Origin: Acanthochromis polyacanthus
Lineage: Eukaryota; Chordata; Actinopteri; Pomacentridae
DNA: 64,000 nt
NCBI RefSeq assembly: GCF_021347895.1
Contig: NC_067135.1
Coordinates: forward strand, 23,447,847-23,511,846
Reading direction: 5' to 3'
Below are positions 35,301 to 46,085 of the stretch, one piece after another. The notes under the pieces were generated by a model that made no database searches, was not told the origin of the DNA, and was given only the letters and a program-made list of their open reading frames with translations. A program made the translations under genes and the position numbers. How positions within the stretch are numbered: position 1 is the stretch's first letter; every line of letters starts with the position of its first letter.

Positions 35301-35985
35301 TCATGTAACTTCAGTTTTCATTTTATTATGTAGGAGATCTTTCAAGCAGGTGCAACAGCAGTTTGTTGAAGCACCTGCAAGTAGCCTGAGTCAAACAGAA
35401 AATAACTGAAAACTGCAGAACCCTGATGATTCCTGATGCATATTTTATCTTTGGAGTGTTGAATGCAAAAGATGAAGAAAGTCCCTGGAAAAAGTGGAAG
35501 GTCCTGGAGAGTTTTTTGGTAGCCTTGCTAGCTGTCAGTGCTAATTTGTTGGCACTCCAGGAAGCTAATCAGTGGATTACATGATAGCAAGTTGTAGCAT
35601 TTGAGTAATGAAGCCCTTCATGTTGCAACCAGAAAGCTGCAACACTGTACAATTTACAGGGGGTTCATGTAACTTTTATTTTAGAATGTATATGTAGGAG
35701 ATCTTTCATGCAGGTGCAACAGCAGTTTGCTTGGAGCACCTGCAAGTAGCATGAGTCAAAAGGGGGGGGGGAGATTTCTGATGCATATTTTGCCAATGGA
35801 GTGTTGCTTGCAAGATGAAACACCTCTAGGTTTTGGGGAGGTTTTTTTTGATGACCATGCGAGCTACCAATGCTATGTTGTTTGTGGAGGCGTCCACAGC
35901 ATAAATAATCTGCACCACATGATTCAAAGTCTATTTAGCTTCAACACATCCATGTCCTTTGAAGTCTCTAGTTGTGGATTCAGCT
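35301..35985. repeat. Tandem duplication, ~364-bp offset
   Basis: TTCATGTAACTT, GTAGGAGATCTTTCA, GCAGGTGCAACAGCAGTTTG, GCACCTGCAAGTAGC and TCTGATGCATATTTT-type phrases recur at 35301 onwards and 35665 onwards. The second copy has a poly(G) run at 35762-35771. Confidence 0.8.
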
Positions 35986-38519
35986 CCTAAGAACTCATCT
36001 CTGTGTACATATTTAGAACTTTTTCCTCTGAAAATAATCCCTTCCTGCCTTTAAATGACTTGAATGTAGCTCTACACAATTGCTTCCCCTAGAATGTGAA
36101 CATCTGTGAAATCTTCCCACCTATATCTCCAAATTCGCTGCAGCTGGAGCACACCAGCTCACCTACAGACACTGTAGAACTGCTCTAATCGACACAATAG
36201 CAACCATAGACCGATTCTGAAGACCAACAGCAATAGAGATGACCACACTGAAAGCTGGCAGGATTAGTTTTCACGTTTAAGTGACAGTTTAACACATTTA
36301 TTGTCCATGGCAGCAGTCTCCAAAAGCCCACATGTGTGAGCAGAGAAACCAACCATCTGCCACCCGGATGCCGAGCGCTGTTGTCGCAGAACTTAGCATT
36401 TAACCGTTTAACAGCATTTAGATGTGGATGTGAAATATAAACCCTTGAATGTCAAGCCTCAAACCACACAATGAAGCAGTCAGTGTTTGCTTTTGCAGGG
36501 CGGTCTAATAAGAAGAAAATCCCCCATCCCATTTTTCCCGTCACCCTCCAACGCTGTTTTATCTCACAGAGCAGGAATGGTTTATACAAACATAAGTGCA
36601 GCAGCAATTTGTCCCCGCGGCGAAACGACAAAGCGATGGCGGCCCCCACCAGCGTGATCTTTTGTGTTGTATCCGTGCAGCTCTCTAGGAAGCAGAGCGG
36701 TGGATGTTTTACAGTCAATTATAATCTGCAGATGATGTGTTTGCTTGGCTGGGACTCACTCCACAGGCTGCATCTAATCTCTGGGCTGCAGCTAATGAGT
36801 TGAAGCTAAAACTAGACGATTAAATGAAAATGATCACTTTTAGAACAACAAGTTACCGTCCTGTGGAGTCGAGGTTCCCTCAGACTTTGAGTGTCTTCCT
36901 CCTATGATCTCCTTCTCCATCATTTCGTTCATGATGAACCCTGGAAGTCTAAATCTGTGTTCTTGAGACTGACTTCACTCACAGTTTGGGTCATTACAGA
37001 ACTGGAGGACATTTGGGCTTCAAAATGTTTGAAAAGTGAACCTTCTCTTTTACAGTTGTCTTCTCCATATTCATCAATAATAGGTAATAAACTATCAAAG
37101 GCTTGATTGGCTCAGCTTACACATCAATGGATTCCATGTTTAATTTGTTGTTTGCTAACCCTATACAGGGTTGCTAATCCATGCTAATGTTAGCTTTTTC
37201 TCAGCAGTAGAAGCTAGATATTTAGCTGGCTGTTACTGCTGACCAAGAGGACAAACTGACTGATGGAAAACAGTCAAGAAAAAGGTAAAAAAGAATCTGT
37301 CTTATCCTGATAACATGAGGTAGAGTGAGACATTCAATCAGGTTGACATTGTTGTGTTCGTCTTCTACCAGCTAAAAAGGTTATGCTAACAGTGTTGTTG
37401 TGGGACACATGTTCCATGCATAATAATTATTATTTAAAATATTATGTTGATTAAAGAAATGTTCCCACAATTATAAGACACATCAATGAAAACCATAATA
37501 CCAAAAAAGAAGATTTAAGCTTCATGTAAACTATATAATTTGAGATTCAATTTGGTCATTGGGGGTTGGACAAGAGAAAAATGGCACTTTAGAGGGAACT
37601 CAAGACTTTCTTGGTATTTTAAGAAATATATTCAGACATTGTTTTCTTCTATTTTTTTTTTTTATTTGGTTTCACGATAAGTACATTTGCACAACTGCAT
37701 GTTTTAGTATTCTGTACATGGATTATTTTAAATTTGATGGGTGGGGCATAAAATGTCCTCCAATTCTGGAATGACCCATCTGTCTCCTATCGTACAAAAA
37801 CCACCATATGGACACAGGAACAAGGTCAAATGTAGTCATTGCAATCATTTTAAATGCAAAATCTCTGACTGTGCAATTTACTACTTCACTACATAAGTTA
37901 GCTCAATGCGCTCTCATAGTAGTATTACATTCTAGAGAGAAACCCAATAAATTCAAATGCTTCCCTTGGAGCAGCACTTGAAAGAAAAAATTCCCTTTTA
38001 TAGGTTGATAGACTCCCTCACTGCAGGTCAGTTTTCTGCAACACAGTCCTAGTTCAAACTGGGGTGGATCAAAAAAATGAACCCACATTTACTACCATTT
38101 ACATTGTAGAATTTTCTAGCATGTGGGAGCTGATACATCATTACGCATGCACATCAACTCAGCACACTTTTCCTTCCATTTGGCCCAATATTTTCAGATT
38201 TAAGTTTCTTTTTTTGCCATGTTTAGACACCAAAACTACCGGAGGGCTGTATCATGAAGCAAGTTTAACAAATTCAGGCTTTCGTTGTGTAAATCAACTC
38301 GACAAAAAAACAAAATCTCAGCGTGAACAGGAATCATGAAGGTGGTTTATCAACTTTCTTTAATTCAGACTTTCTGCTCACATAAAAAGAGGCGTTTAAC
38401 ATGTCATGTGATTCTTCTTCTGCTCAGAATGAGTTATTTTAATGGAGAGCAATGAGGAAAATAAAAATTGTGATGGTACAGAAGTGCTGCGACAACAGTT
38501 AAACATATTAATATATTTA
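35986..38519. other. No recognised gene
   Basis: Presumed 5' intron of the receptor gene if the 34865 exon is real. A less AT-rich, CpG-containing block at about 36440-36700 might be conserved non-coding DNA. Nothing else recognised. Confidence 0.35.
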
Positions 38520-38989
38520 TCTTATGGATCATTTCTACCCAACAACTGTTAAACTTCATATATTTAAAGATGATGTTATATTGAGTGCATTTAGGTCTGC
38601 CTCTGTCCCATAATGAAAGAAATCAGGTTCATTTGTGGCCAAATCAGAGTGAAATTCATGTTACTGATTGAAAATTCTCTGTAGTAAATACTGACAAATA
38701 ATAAACGTTCTAATCTGTGTGTACACCAAACATAAAAACAGATTTATACGATTTTTGCATCAGCAACTGAATACTTGTTAGGTTTCCATGGCAACATGAT
38801 GCATACAGTGTGTGATACTGTAAGTACACTACTTCATTCAGTGGTTTTAGTATCATACAGATCAACAGGTTTGCAGATAAACATTTTACCTCACCTGAGA
38901 ATCTGGATCACTCATAAATAATCATCAGGAAATGGAGACGCTTCTTACAGCTGATTTAAATCTGAAACTCTGAACAGAACCTGCTCCAC
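38520..38989 (-). repeat. Dispersed repeat, inverted homologue of 14580-15110
   Basis: Carries the reverse-complement counterparts of the 14.6-15.1 kb landmarks, such as TTTCCATGGCAACATGATGC, AAATAATCATCAGGAAA and TTGAGTGCATTTAGGTCTG. Confidence 0.75.
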
Positions 38990-39440
38990 AGCATCATTTA
39001 CCATGAATGGAGATTCAGCTCCACAACATCAGTTGACATGGAGATCTAGCTCCACAACATCAGTTACCATGGAGATCTAGGTCAACAACATCAATTGACA
39101 TGGAGATCAAGGTCCACAACATCAGTTACCATGGAGATCTAGGTCAACAACATCAGTTACCATGGAGATCTAGGTCCACAGCATCAGTTACCATGGAGAT
39201 CAAGGTCCACAACATCAGTTACCATGGAGATCTAGCTCCACAGCATCAGTTACCATGGAGATCTAGGTCCACAGCATCAGTTACCATGGAGATCTAGATC
39301 CACAACATCAGTTACCATGGAGATCTAGGTCCACAGCATCAGTTACCATGGAAATCTAGGTCCACAGCATCAGTTACCATGGAGGTCTAGCTCTACAGCA
39401 TTAGTTACCGTAGCTCCACGACATCAATTACCATGAATAT
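38990..39440. repeat. 31-bp minisatellite, about 14 units
   Basis: The unit contains CATCAGTTACCATGGAGATC followed by TAGGTCCACAA, 31 bases in total. About 14 copies with point differences run from near 38990 to 39440. Because 31 is not a multiple of three, the translation cycles through three frames, giving the repetitive open frame at 39100-39297, which is not a gene. It lies at the edge of the dispersed repeat whose other copy has only about two units. Confidence 0.9.
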
Positions 39441-40139
39441 CTAGCAGGTTCAAAGACCTTCCTGACTTTGAAAACTCTGATTTTAAGCTCAACACACCTG
39501 CTAATATGCTAACTTGCTCTGGTTAGATGCAGAAAAACATCATGGTTTGAGTTAAAACACACAAATTCACAACATGCCAAAGCTAAAACTAAACTCCAAC
39601 CATTCCTAAGTCAAACCTTCCTCCCTCCATCCTCCTCTTTGTCTCTCTTTGTCCTCTCTCGCTGTGATATATGGCTGCTTTATCAGTTAGATATTCGCCT
39701 GCAGTGCTGTTTAGTTCCCTGTGAACTACACTGATACTCTCCCTGAGTGGAGCAGATAGGAAGCCTCCTGTCTATTACACACTGAGCAGAGCCGAGGTGA
39801 TAAACACACATTCCTTTGTGTTCATGGTCACACACATAATCACTCATTGTCCTGATTTAAGCTAGTTTGCATTGTTTCCTGAGTCAAGCTTCGCTGATTT
39901 CTAAACCGGACCTTTTTATCGTGCTGTTTACCATCATCTGCACTCATGCATACAGCAGCCTCATTAATGGATTCTGTCTTAAGAAACCACACGGTCCTAT
40001 TGACTTTACTATTTCTTCCTCGAGACGAATAATCAATGAATTGAAAACGTTTCTACACTGTGAGCTTCCTGTTTCTAAAAAGGAGATTTATCCTTGCTTT
40101 TTAAGTCTTAAATTATGTCCCAGTTTGAATTGAGCTGAA
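39441..40139. other. No recognised feature
   Basis: An 88-codon ORF at 39867-40133 has no domain support. Confidence 0.35.
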
Positions 40140-40900
40140 GATAACAAAAACTGTCTCAAATTACACAAAAATGGTCAAAAACAACTGCATTTTTCCCAAA
40201 TTATTCAAGAATGCTACAAAAAAATTGTTAAAATTAGTTTAAAATCACACAAAATGGTAGAAAAAATAAATAATAAATGCTACATTTTCCCAAATTAGTC
40301 AGGAATTATGCAAAAATGGTCCAAAACAGTTTAAAAATTACAAAAATTGTCTAAAACAATTTCCAAAATGAGTCAAAAGCGGTCCAAAAAAGTATTCAAA
40401 TCAATCCAAAAACTACAAAAAATTGTAAAATCACGCAAAAATTGTTAACTGCTACATTTTTCCCATATTAGTCAAGAACTGTACAAAAAATGTTAAAATG
40501 TCCAAAAATTGTTTTGAATCACAATAAAATGGTTAAAGAAACTATTAAATTTTCCCAAATTTGTCAAGAACTGTTAAAAAAACTGCCTGAAATTAGTACA
40601 AAAATGACCAAAATTGTCTCAAACTATTAAAAACATGACAACATTTTTCAAAAATCAGTCAAGAACTCTCCAAAAAATTGCTGAAAATCAGTCCAAAAAT
40701 GACAAAAGAAGTCTAAAATACTTCAAAGATTACTACATTTTCCCCAAATTAGTCAAGAATGACTCAATAAAATAGCTAAAATCTGTCCAAAAATGACAAA
40801 ACAAAAAGGGTAATAAAATTACATTTTTCCCAAATGTGTGACGAACTGTACAATTTAAAAAAAGAGAATTGTCTAAAAATCACATAAAAATGTTCCCAAA
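40140..40900. repeat. AT-rich ~90-bp tandem array, about 8 units
   Basis: CTACATTTTTCCCAAATTAG with a following TCAAGAACTGTACAAAAA recurs near 40184, 40278, 40352, 40451, 40541, 40637, 40731 and 40817, roughly every 90 bases. Between these come AAAATGGTCAAAA-type stretches. Copies are diverged. Confidence 0.75.
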
Positions 40901-41029
40901 GTTCCACAAAACATCATTCTGCATTTTAAAGGGAACAGCAGAGGAAAGACAGTTGTTGCTTGAAAACTAAGGTTGGGTTATGAATGATGGAAAAAAGTAG
41001 CTTGATGTGGTCTGAGTGGGGAAAAAATA
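40901..41029. other. Spacer
   Basis: Short stretch; nothing recognised. Confidence 0.3.
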
Positions 41030-41640
41030 CACACACCATGCATTGGAAAGTTTAGGGTCACTTAGAAATGTCCTTATTTTTGAAAGAAAAGCAGCTTTTT
41101 TTCAATGAAGATAACATTAAATGAATGATAAATCCATTGTAGACATTGTTAATGTAGTAAATGACTATTCTAGCTGGAAACGGCTGATTTTTAATGGAAT
41201 ATCTCCATAGGGGTACAGAGGAACATTTCCAGCAACCATCACTCCTGTGTTTTAATGCTACATTGTGTTAGCTAATGGTGTTGAAAGGCTCATTGATGAT
41301 TAGAAAACCCTTGTGCAATTATGTTAGAACATGGTAGGTGGCATGGCTCAGTGGGTATAGTGGCCGTCTTGTAACTGGAAGGTTGCCAGTTCGATCCTCG
41401 GCCTGTTGAGCTCATGTCGAGCAAGACACCTAACCCCTAATTGCTCCTGGTGGGTCGTGGTTAGCACCTTGCATGGCAGCTTCCGCCATTAGTGTGTGAT
41501 TGGGTGAATGTGACGTATCATGTAAAGCGCGTTGGATAAAAGTGCTATATAAATACAACCATTTACATGAATGAAAGTGTGAATTTTGATGGCAAACATG
41601 AACTTGTCTTGCTGACCCCAAACTTTTGAACAACAATGTA
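41030..41640 (-). mobile_element. Full-length MITE (AAAGTTTGGGGTCAC family) split by a SINE
   Basis: Reads as the reverse complement of the 9923 and 32341 copies, and both ends are present: GGAAAGTTTAGGGTCAC at left and TGACCCCAAACTTTTGAAC at right. The match is interrupted between ATTATGTTAGAACATG (41318-41334) and AATGAAAGTGTG (41571) by a SINE. The interrupted phrase is continuous in the uninterrupted copies. Confidence 0.8.
41335..41570 (+). mobile_element. tRNA-derived SINE with L2-type tail
   Basis: A-box-like TGGCTCAGTGGG and B-box-like AGTTCGATCCTC in a tRNA-like spacing, then a body ending in GTAAAGCGCGTTGG and AAAAGTGCTATATAAATAC, the L2-like 3' end that lets a SINE borrow LINE machinery. 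A short ACATG duplication flanks it. It is inserted in the MITE, so it is younger than the MITE. Confidence 0.8.
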
Positions 41641-43126
41641 TGTTCCTACATAGCAAATTGTCCTCCAAACTTCTTAGTCAAAGTTATTTTATTACTTAAA
41701 GTTAGCCAAACATTAAAGCTTTGTATTGAGGTAAATATGCTGTTTTGTTTCTGGCATTTATTGGACAGTATTGATGTCACTCTCATGTCTGTGTAAGAGG
41801 CAGGAAATGATTACCTTTGTCTTGAGATGGGGAGGTAACGGCGATCTGGATACTTCGGCACTTTAATACCAGGAAAACAGACGTCTATTTTTCTTATTTT
41901 GTGACTGATTGGCAGTCCCAGATGGATATATAGGTATTGTCACCCTCAAATTCCATGACTTTTAGCCCAATAAGACCTCTGGACTGCATCTACAGCACTA
42001 CATATATCAGTCAAAAAAAACTCCTTATTTATACGCACCTACAACTCCCAAGTCAGCATGTGCTTTGTTTAACAAACGTATGTGATCATATGAGATGTTA
42101 TGGGTCCTTTCACAAGCACAAGTTTAGTTTTATTGGACACTGTTATACTAACTCCAACATAATGCCTGAGGAAATATGATTCTCAATCATTCTTATGAAT
42201 AATTTACTTTAGCTTGATTCCCGTTGGCGACAAAGCAGCAGTGTTGTTATAGATTCTATCTCAGCGTAGCAGGAGCCTCCCAGTTGTTCCTCAGATATTA
42301 TTGTTGATTGAAATGCTTAAAGAATATGAAAAGAGCAATGAAAACTGCAGATAACTACAACACATGCTGTGTGCAGTGTCTTCCTGATGTACTCTTACCA
42401 CAGTGAGTTTCCCGAACAGCTGAAATGCTGCGCAGAAGTAATGGGTAGTTGGATAAATTGTTGCGTACACGTGAAAGTGATGTTGATCTTCTCATTTAAT
42501 TTGAAGTGAACACATCCATTTCCCAAAATATCAAACTATTAATATAAAGAGCTCATATTATGTTCATTTACGGTTTCATTCGTTGCTTTAATGTACAAAA
42601 AAATGATTTTTCTCATACTGCTCTTTGGTGTAGCACCTCTTTTTACCATCTGTCGGAAATATTCCTTTTTAACTCCAGTTTCTTGAAGGTTTTACTCCTG
42701 AAGAACTCAATCTGTAATTGGCCCAGCAAAAACAGTGCAAAAATAACACTGGATATCAACCATAAGCCCAGATTTTTCTAGGGTATGGATGAAACCCTCT
42801 AAGACCTGTTAGCTGCCAATGAAACCCCAGAGTTCACTGAGACACCTTTGAACCAAAATCCAACACAGAGCAAGAAGAGATTTACTTAGAATGTAGTGTA
42901 CAAGGTTTTTGGAAAAACACAAAGGACAAATAAGTTTAGGTTGCACTGAAGCACAAAAGTGTTTTTAAAACACAGTCATCCACTCCGTTCTTGTTCATTG
43001 GTTTCAAATCCATCTCACAGTTTAACTCAGTGTTCCAATTACTACAGAGCTCTGACATGAGGGCACAGCATCAAAGCTAATGGTATCATTTGCCAATTCA
43101 GCAAATTGTTTTTTTTTGGTGAATTT
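41641..43126. other. No recognised feature
   Basis: AT-rich spacer with short chance ORFs. Confidence 0.4.
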
Positions 43127-43495
43127 TAAATGAGACACCTAGAATAAAGTGATTTTGATGAAATATTCTTTTTTTAAACCTTAAATTTGATTAATATTCC
43201 TGATCAAAGCTAATGGTACCATTAGCCACATTAGCCTCACAGCATGCTAGCACTAAGGATTTTCCTGATGTTGTGGTGTCGTTGCAGTAACAAATATGTC
43301 ATCCACTAGCTCTTCAGTTCCTCAGATGTTGGGAGTGCGTGAAACTCTTGTGTTCACTCTACAACAGAACATTTAGCGAGCTTTGCTAGTGGCTGAGACC
43401 TCTCAGAGGTAGCAAAAGCAATAGTTGATTGCAAGGTAGCTGCTCAATCTTTGTTTGAAACCTTAAAAAATATATAAAATAGCCTCCGAAACTAC
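43127..43495 (+). repeat. Dispersed repeat, related to 47780-48480
   Basis: Shares AATGAGACACCTAGAATAAA, TTAATATTCCTGATCAAAGC, CATTAGCCACATTAGCC, TCAGTTCCTCAGATGTTGGG, ATTTAGCGAGCTTT and TAGCTGCTCAAT with the tandem copies 4.6 kb downstream. Confidence 0.8.
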
Positions 43496-44632
43496 AGAAA
43501 TTAGCGTGTCAAAAGCCAGAAGAATAGTTTTGGGGTCTGTCATAGAGATGGCTTTCAATTCAGTGACTTTTATATTGTCATTTATGCATTAGGACTTGTT
43601 ACAAATAACACAAACGGGAGCAGACAGTGGATCTGCCCACACACACATTAATAATCTGAATGAATTACTGTTTGCACACAATCACACTTAGACACTGCAT
43701 TTGCATACACTGTAATTTACACAAACAAAACGGTGACAAACGAGTACATTCGCACACATTAAGCACTACAAATGTTAACATGCCCACACAGCGAGACAAT
43801 GCAAAGCAGCGCTCCTATTATTGTGCGTATGGCGATGAGTAAAGCATGTACACACTCACTCAGAGCGCCTATTCTGTTCTCCTTGATGTTATCGTCGACT
43901 CGCCGCCCACTTCACTATCTGAGCTGGAGGCCAGAGTCCGTCTGGAGATGTGCGGCTTTTTATCTCAAACGCACACGAAAAAAAAAAAAAACTAGTCAAA
44001 AGGAAGCACACACACCCATTCACTTTTCATCCTTAGACATGCCCACACATTCTAAAAAGCATCTTATTGGTTTTAGCAGCCTTTCACAAACACAAACTCT
44101 GATTCCTCCACCTATCCTTGAAGACATTTATGAGGCGCTAAATCACCGAGCAGACCGGGTGCTGAGGGTAAACAGAGGGGACAGCCACACATCAGGGCTT
44201 CTGATTCACTTCATCTCCCTCGGTTTATTTAAAATGGTGATTGTGTTTGACACCGTTAATGCCCCCCACTCCCGAACCTTTATTAGGAGCGCAGACAATA
44301 TCATAAATTAGTCTTGTAGAGGGAGAATCACTGGGAGGACAGAGAACTGAGTGGATGGGTTGATGAATGGCTGATGAGGGAGGAAGGTGGAAGCGAAGAT
44401 TTAAAGAAGCATAAAGTTAGTGTAGAGGGAGTTAAAGAAAAAGAAGTGGATGATGGGAAAAGGTTGGAAAGATCAATCAAAGCTGATGTGGAGGGAGATG
44501 GAGAACAAGAATACTTCATCCAGAGCAGAACAGGAGAAGACAGGAAGGAATAAAGGCAGGAAGGTTTGAATTATGAGCTGAATGCAACTTGCAAAACAAT
44601 CTGATCACTTTTTCTATTGGTTCTCTCCACAG
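43496..44632. other. Non-coding, upstream of the receptor exon
   Basis: A segment at about 44080-44310 is less AT-rich and phrase-dense and could be regulatory, but the ORF across it has no domain. It ends in a good acceptor (TCTATTGGTTCTCTCCACAG at 44613-44632). Confidence 0.35.
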
Positions 44633-45085
44633 TTCCACCGGATCAGCAGCCACTTGGATAAACATCTTGGATGCAGCAGCGACATTTACAGCCGGATGCA
44701 GGTTTTGAAAGTGACTGAATAACCCTTGGCGAGCTAGCTATCAGTGGATAGCCATGGATGTGACTAATCCAACCTCCAGCTCTCAATCAGAAACTCCAAA
44801 AGTCTCACCTCCATCAGGGGGTAGATGTGGCTGAACTCCAAGTAGCAAGACGGGACATTTTAGCTGAGATAAAACTCTTCCCAATGACTTGTTGGCATAA
44901 GATGGGAGATTTAAACCTCAGAGAGCAATCTGAGGCTGTTTGCAGCTAGCAAGACTTTATTATAACCCAATAGAAACTCAAGAACACTAACTCCCTATCC
45001 CCTTTTCCCGTCATTCCCCATCCCCCTAATTTTTCCTTCCCCATTTTCCCAGATCCCATTTCATCAACCCTTATTATTATTATTA

Positions 45086-45120
<35 letters not shown>

Positions 45121-45230
45121 ACATCTCCTTCAATGCTGAGTGCATCTCTTTCGCCTAGTCCTTCTTCCATCTGCTGGTGAAGAGGGTGAATTATACTAAA
45201 CCTCGAGTAAAGTAACCACCTCTCTCTGGA
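44633..45230 (+). other. Probable 5' UTR of the 5-HT2-family receptor exon
   Basis: Sequence between a strong acceptor ending at 44632 and the receptor ATG at 45231. It contains at least two short upstream ORFs: 44671-44718 (15 codons) and 44754-44834 (26 codons, in a strong GCCATGG context). It also has a (TTA)n microsatellite at 45070-45120. An in-frame TAA at 45213-45215 precedes the receptor ATG. Whether the UTR is spliced further within this stretch cannot be told. Confidence 0.5.
45070..45120. repeat. (TTA)n trinucleotide microsatellite
   Basis: About 17 TTA/ATT units with one TTG interruption, inside the probable 5' UTR. Confidence 0.95.
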
Positions 45231-45645
45231 ATGGGCGGCCCAGCACGGGCTCTTCTCGGAGGGTTCGGCACCACCACCTCCTCCCTGGAGGTCGAGGCTT
45301 GGCCAAGCAACAGCCCACTGGACCTGAACCAGACCCTGCCATGGGGCATCGGACTGGGAGGCAGCAGTGGAGGCGGAGGTGCAGCAGCCATGAGCTTCAG
45401 TCTGGACAACTCCACCGTGCAGGAGTCGGTGAGCAGGGCGGCGATCAAAGAGAAGAACTGGCCGGCGCTGCTCATACTGGTCATCATCGCGCTGACGGTC
45501 GGTGGAAACATCCTGGTGATCCTGGCGGTGTCACTGGAGAAGAAGCTCCAAAATGCCACCAACTTCTTCCTGAGGTCGCTGGCTGTGGCCGACATGCTGG
45601 TCGGCATCCTGGTTATGCCAATCTCCCTGATCAACATCCTCTACG
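45231..45645 (+). CDS. Serotonin 5-HT2-family receptor, first coding exon (N-terminus, TM1, TM2)
   Basis: Encodes a Gq-coupled serotonin receptor of the 5-HT2 group, acting at the plasma membrane. The exon gives 138 codons and then G of a split codon before GTGAGT (donor at 45645/45646). Residues 1-76 form an extracellular N-terminus with NQT and NST glycosylation sites (Asn33, Asn60). From KEKNW (73-77) the sequence follows the 5-HT2 consensus: TM1 with GGNILVI (Asn1.50), the loop [11 protein letters not shown], and TM2 with LAVADMLVG (Asp2.50) and VMP. The ATG at 45231 is the first after an in-frame stop (45213) and has G at -3 and +4. By eye 5-HT2A and 5-HT2C fit about equally and 5-HT2B slightly less well. 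The final residue cannot separate them, because only its first base (G) is exonic: Gly in 2A and Asp in 2C would both begin with G. The family's intron falls at this same place. An Arg replaces the usual Met six residues before Asp2.50. The remaining exons are beyond the window. Confidence 0.92.
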
Positions 45646-45654
45646 GTGAGTCAC

Positions 45655-46085
45655 AGAAAACTCATCTATTCTGTTGTATAATACACAATGCTACACTGCA
45701 CTACACTATGCTGCACTATATATCTTACACTACTCTATAGTATACATACTACTCTATTCTGTACTGTACTATATTACCCGATTCTATACTATATGATACT
45801 ACTTATTATATTCTACAATATACTACACTACTCTATGCTATGTTATATGCTATTCTCTTCTTTTCTCTTCTCTTCTATACAATGCTATGCTATGCTGTAC
45901 TACACTACCCTATACTATACTGCCTTATTCTATTCTATTCTACGCTATGCTATTCTATGCTATGCTACTATACTGTATTTCCCAATTCTATATTGTATAC
46001 TACCCTATTCTATTTTATTCTGCACTATACTATACAGCCCTATTCTGTACTATACAATACAATACTATTCTATTCCATATTTTGC
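45655..46085. repeat. Degenerate (CTATN)n pentamer tract just inside the intron
   Basis: Built from CTATA, CTATT, CTATG, CTACA and CTACT pentamers with slips, beginning only about 10-30 bases after the splice donor. Open frames of Leu/Tyr/Cys-rich peptide here are repeat artefacts. Confidence 0.9.

Noticed and set aside
39100..39297. Repetitive 65-codon ORF
   Set aside because: Translation of the 31-bp minisatellite.
45299..45649. 116-codon ORF overlapping the receptor exon in another frame, plus a 148-codon antisense ORF
   Set aside because: Shadows of the GC-rich receptor coding sequence.
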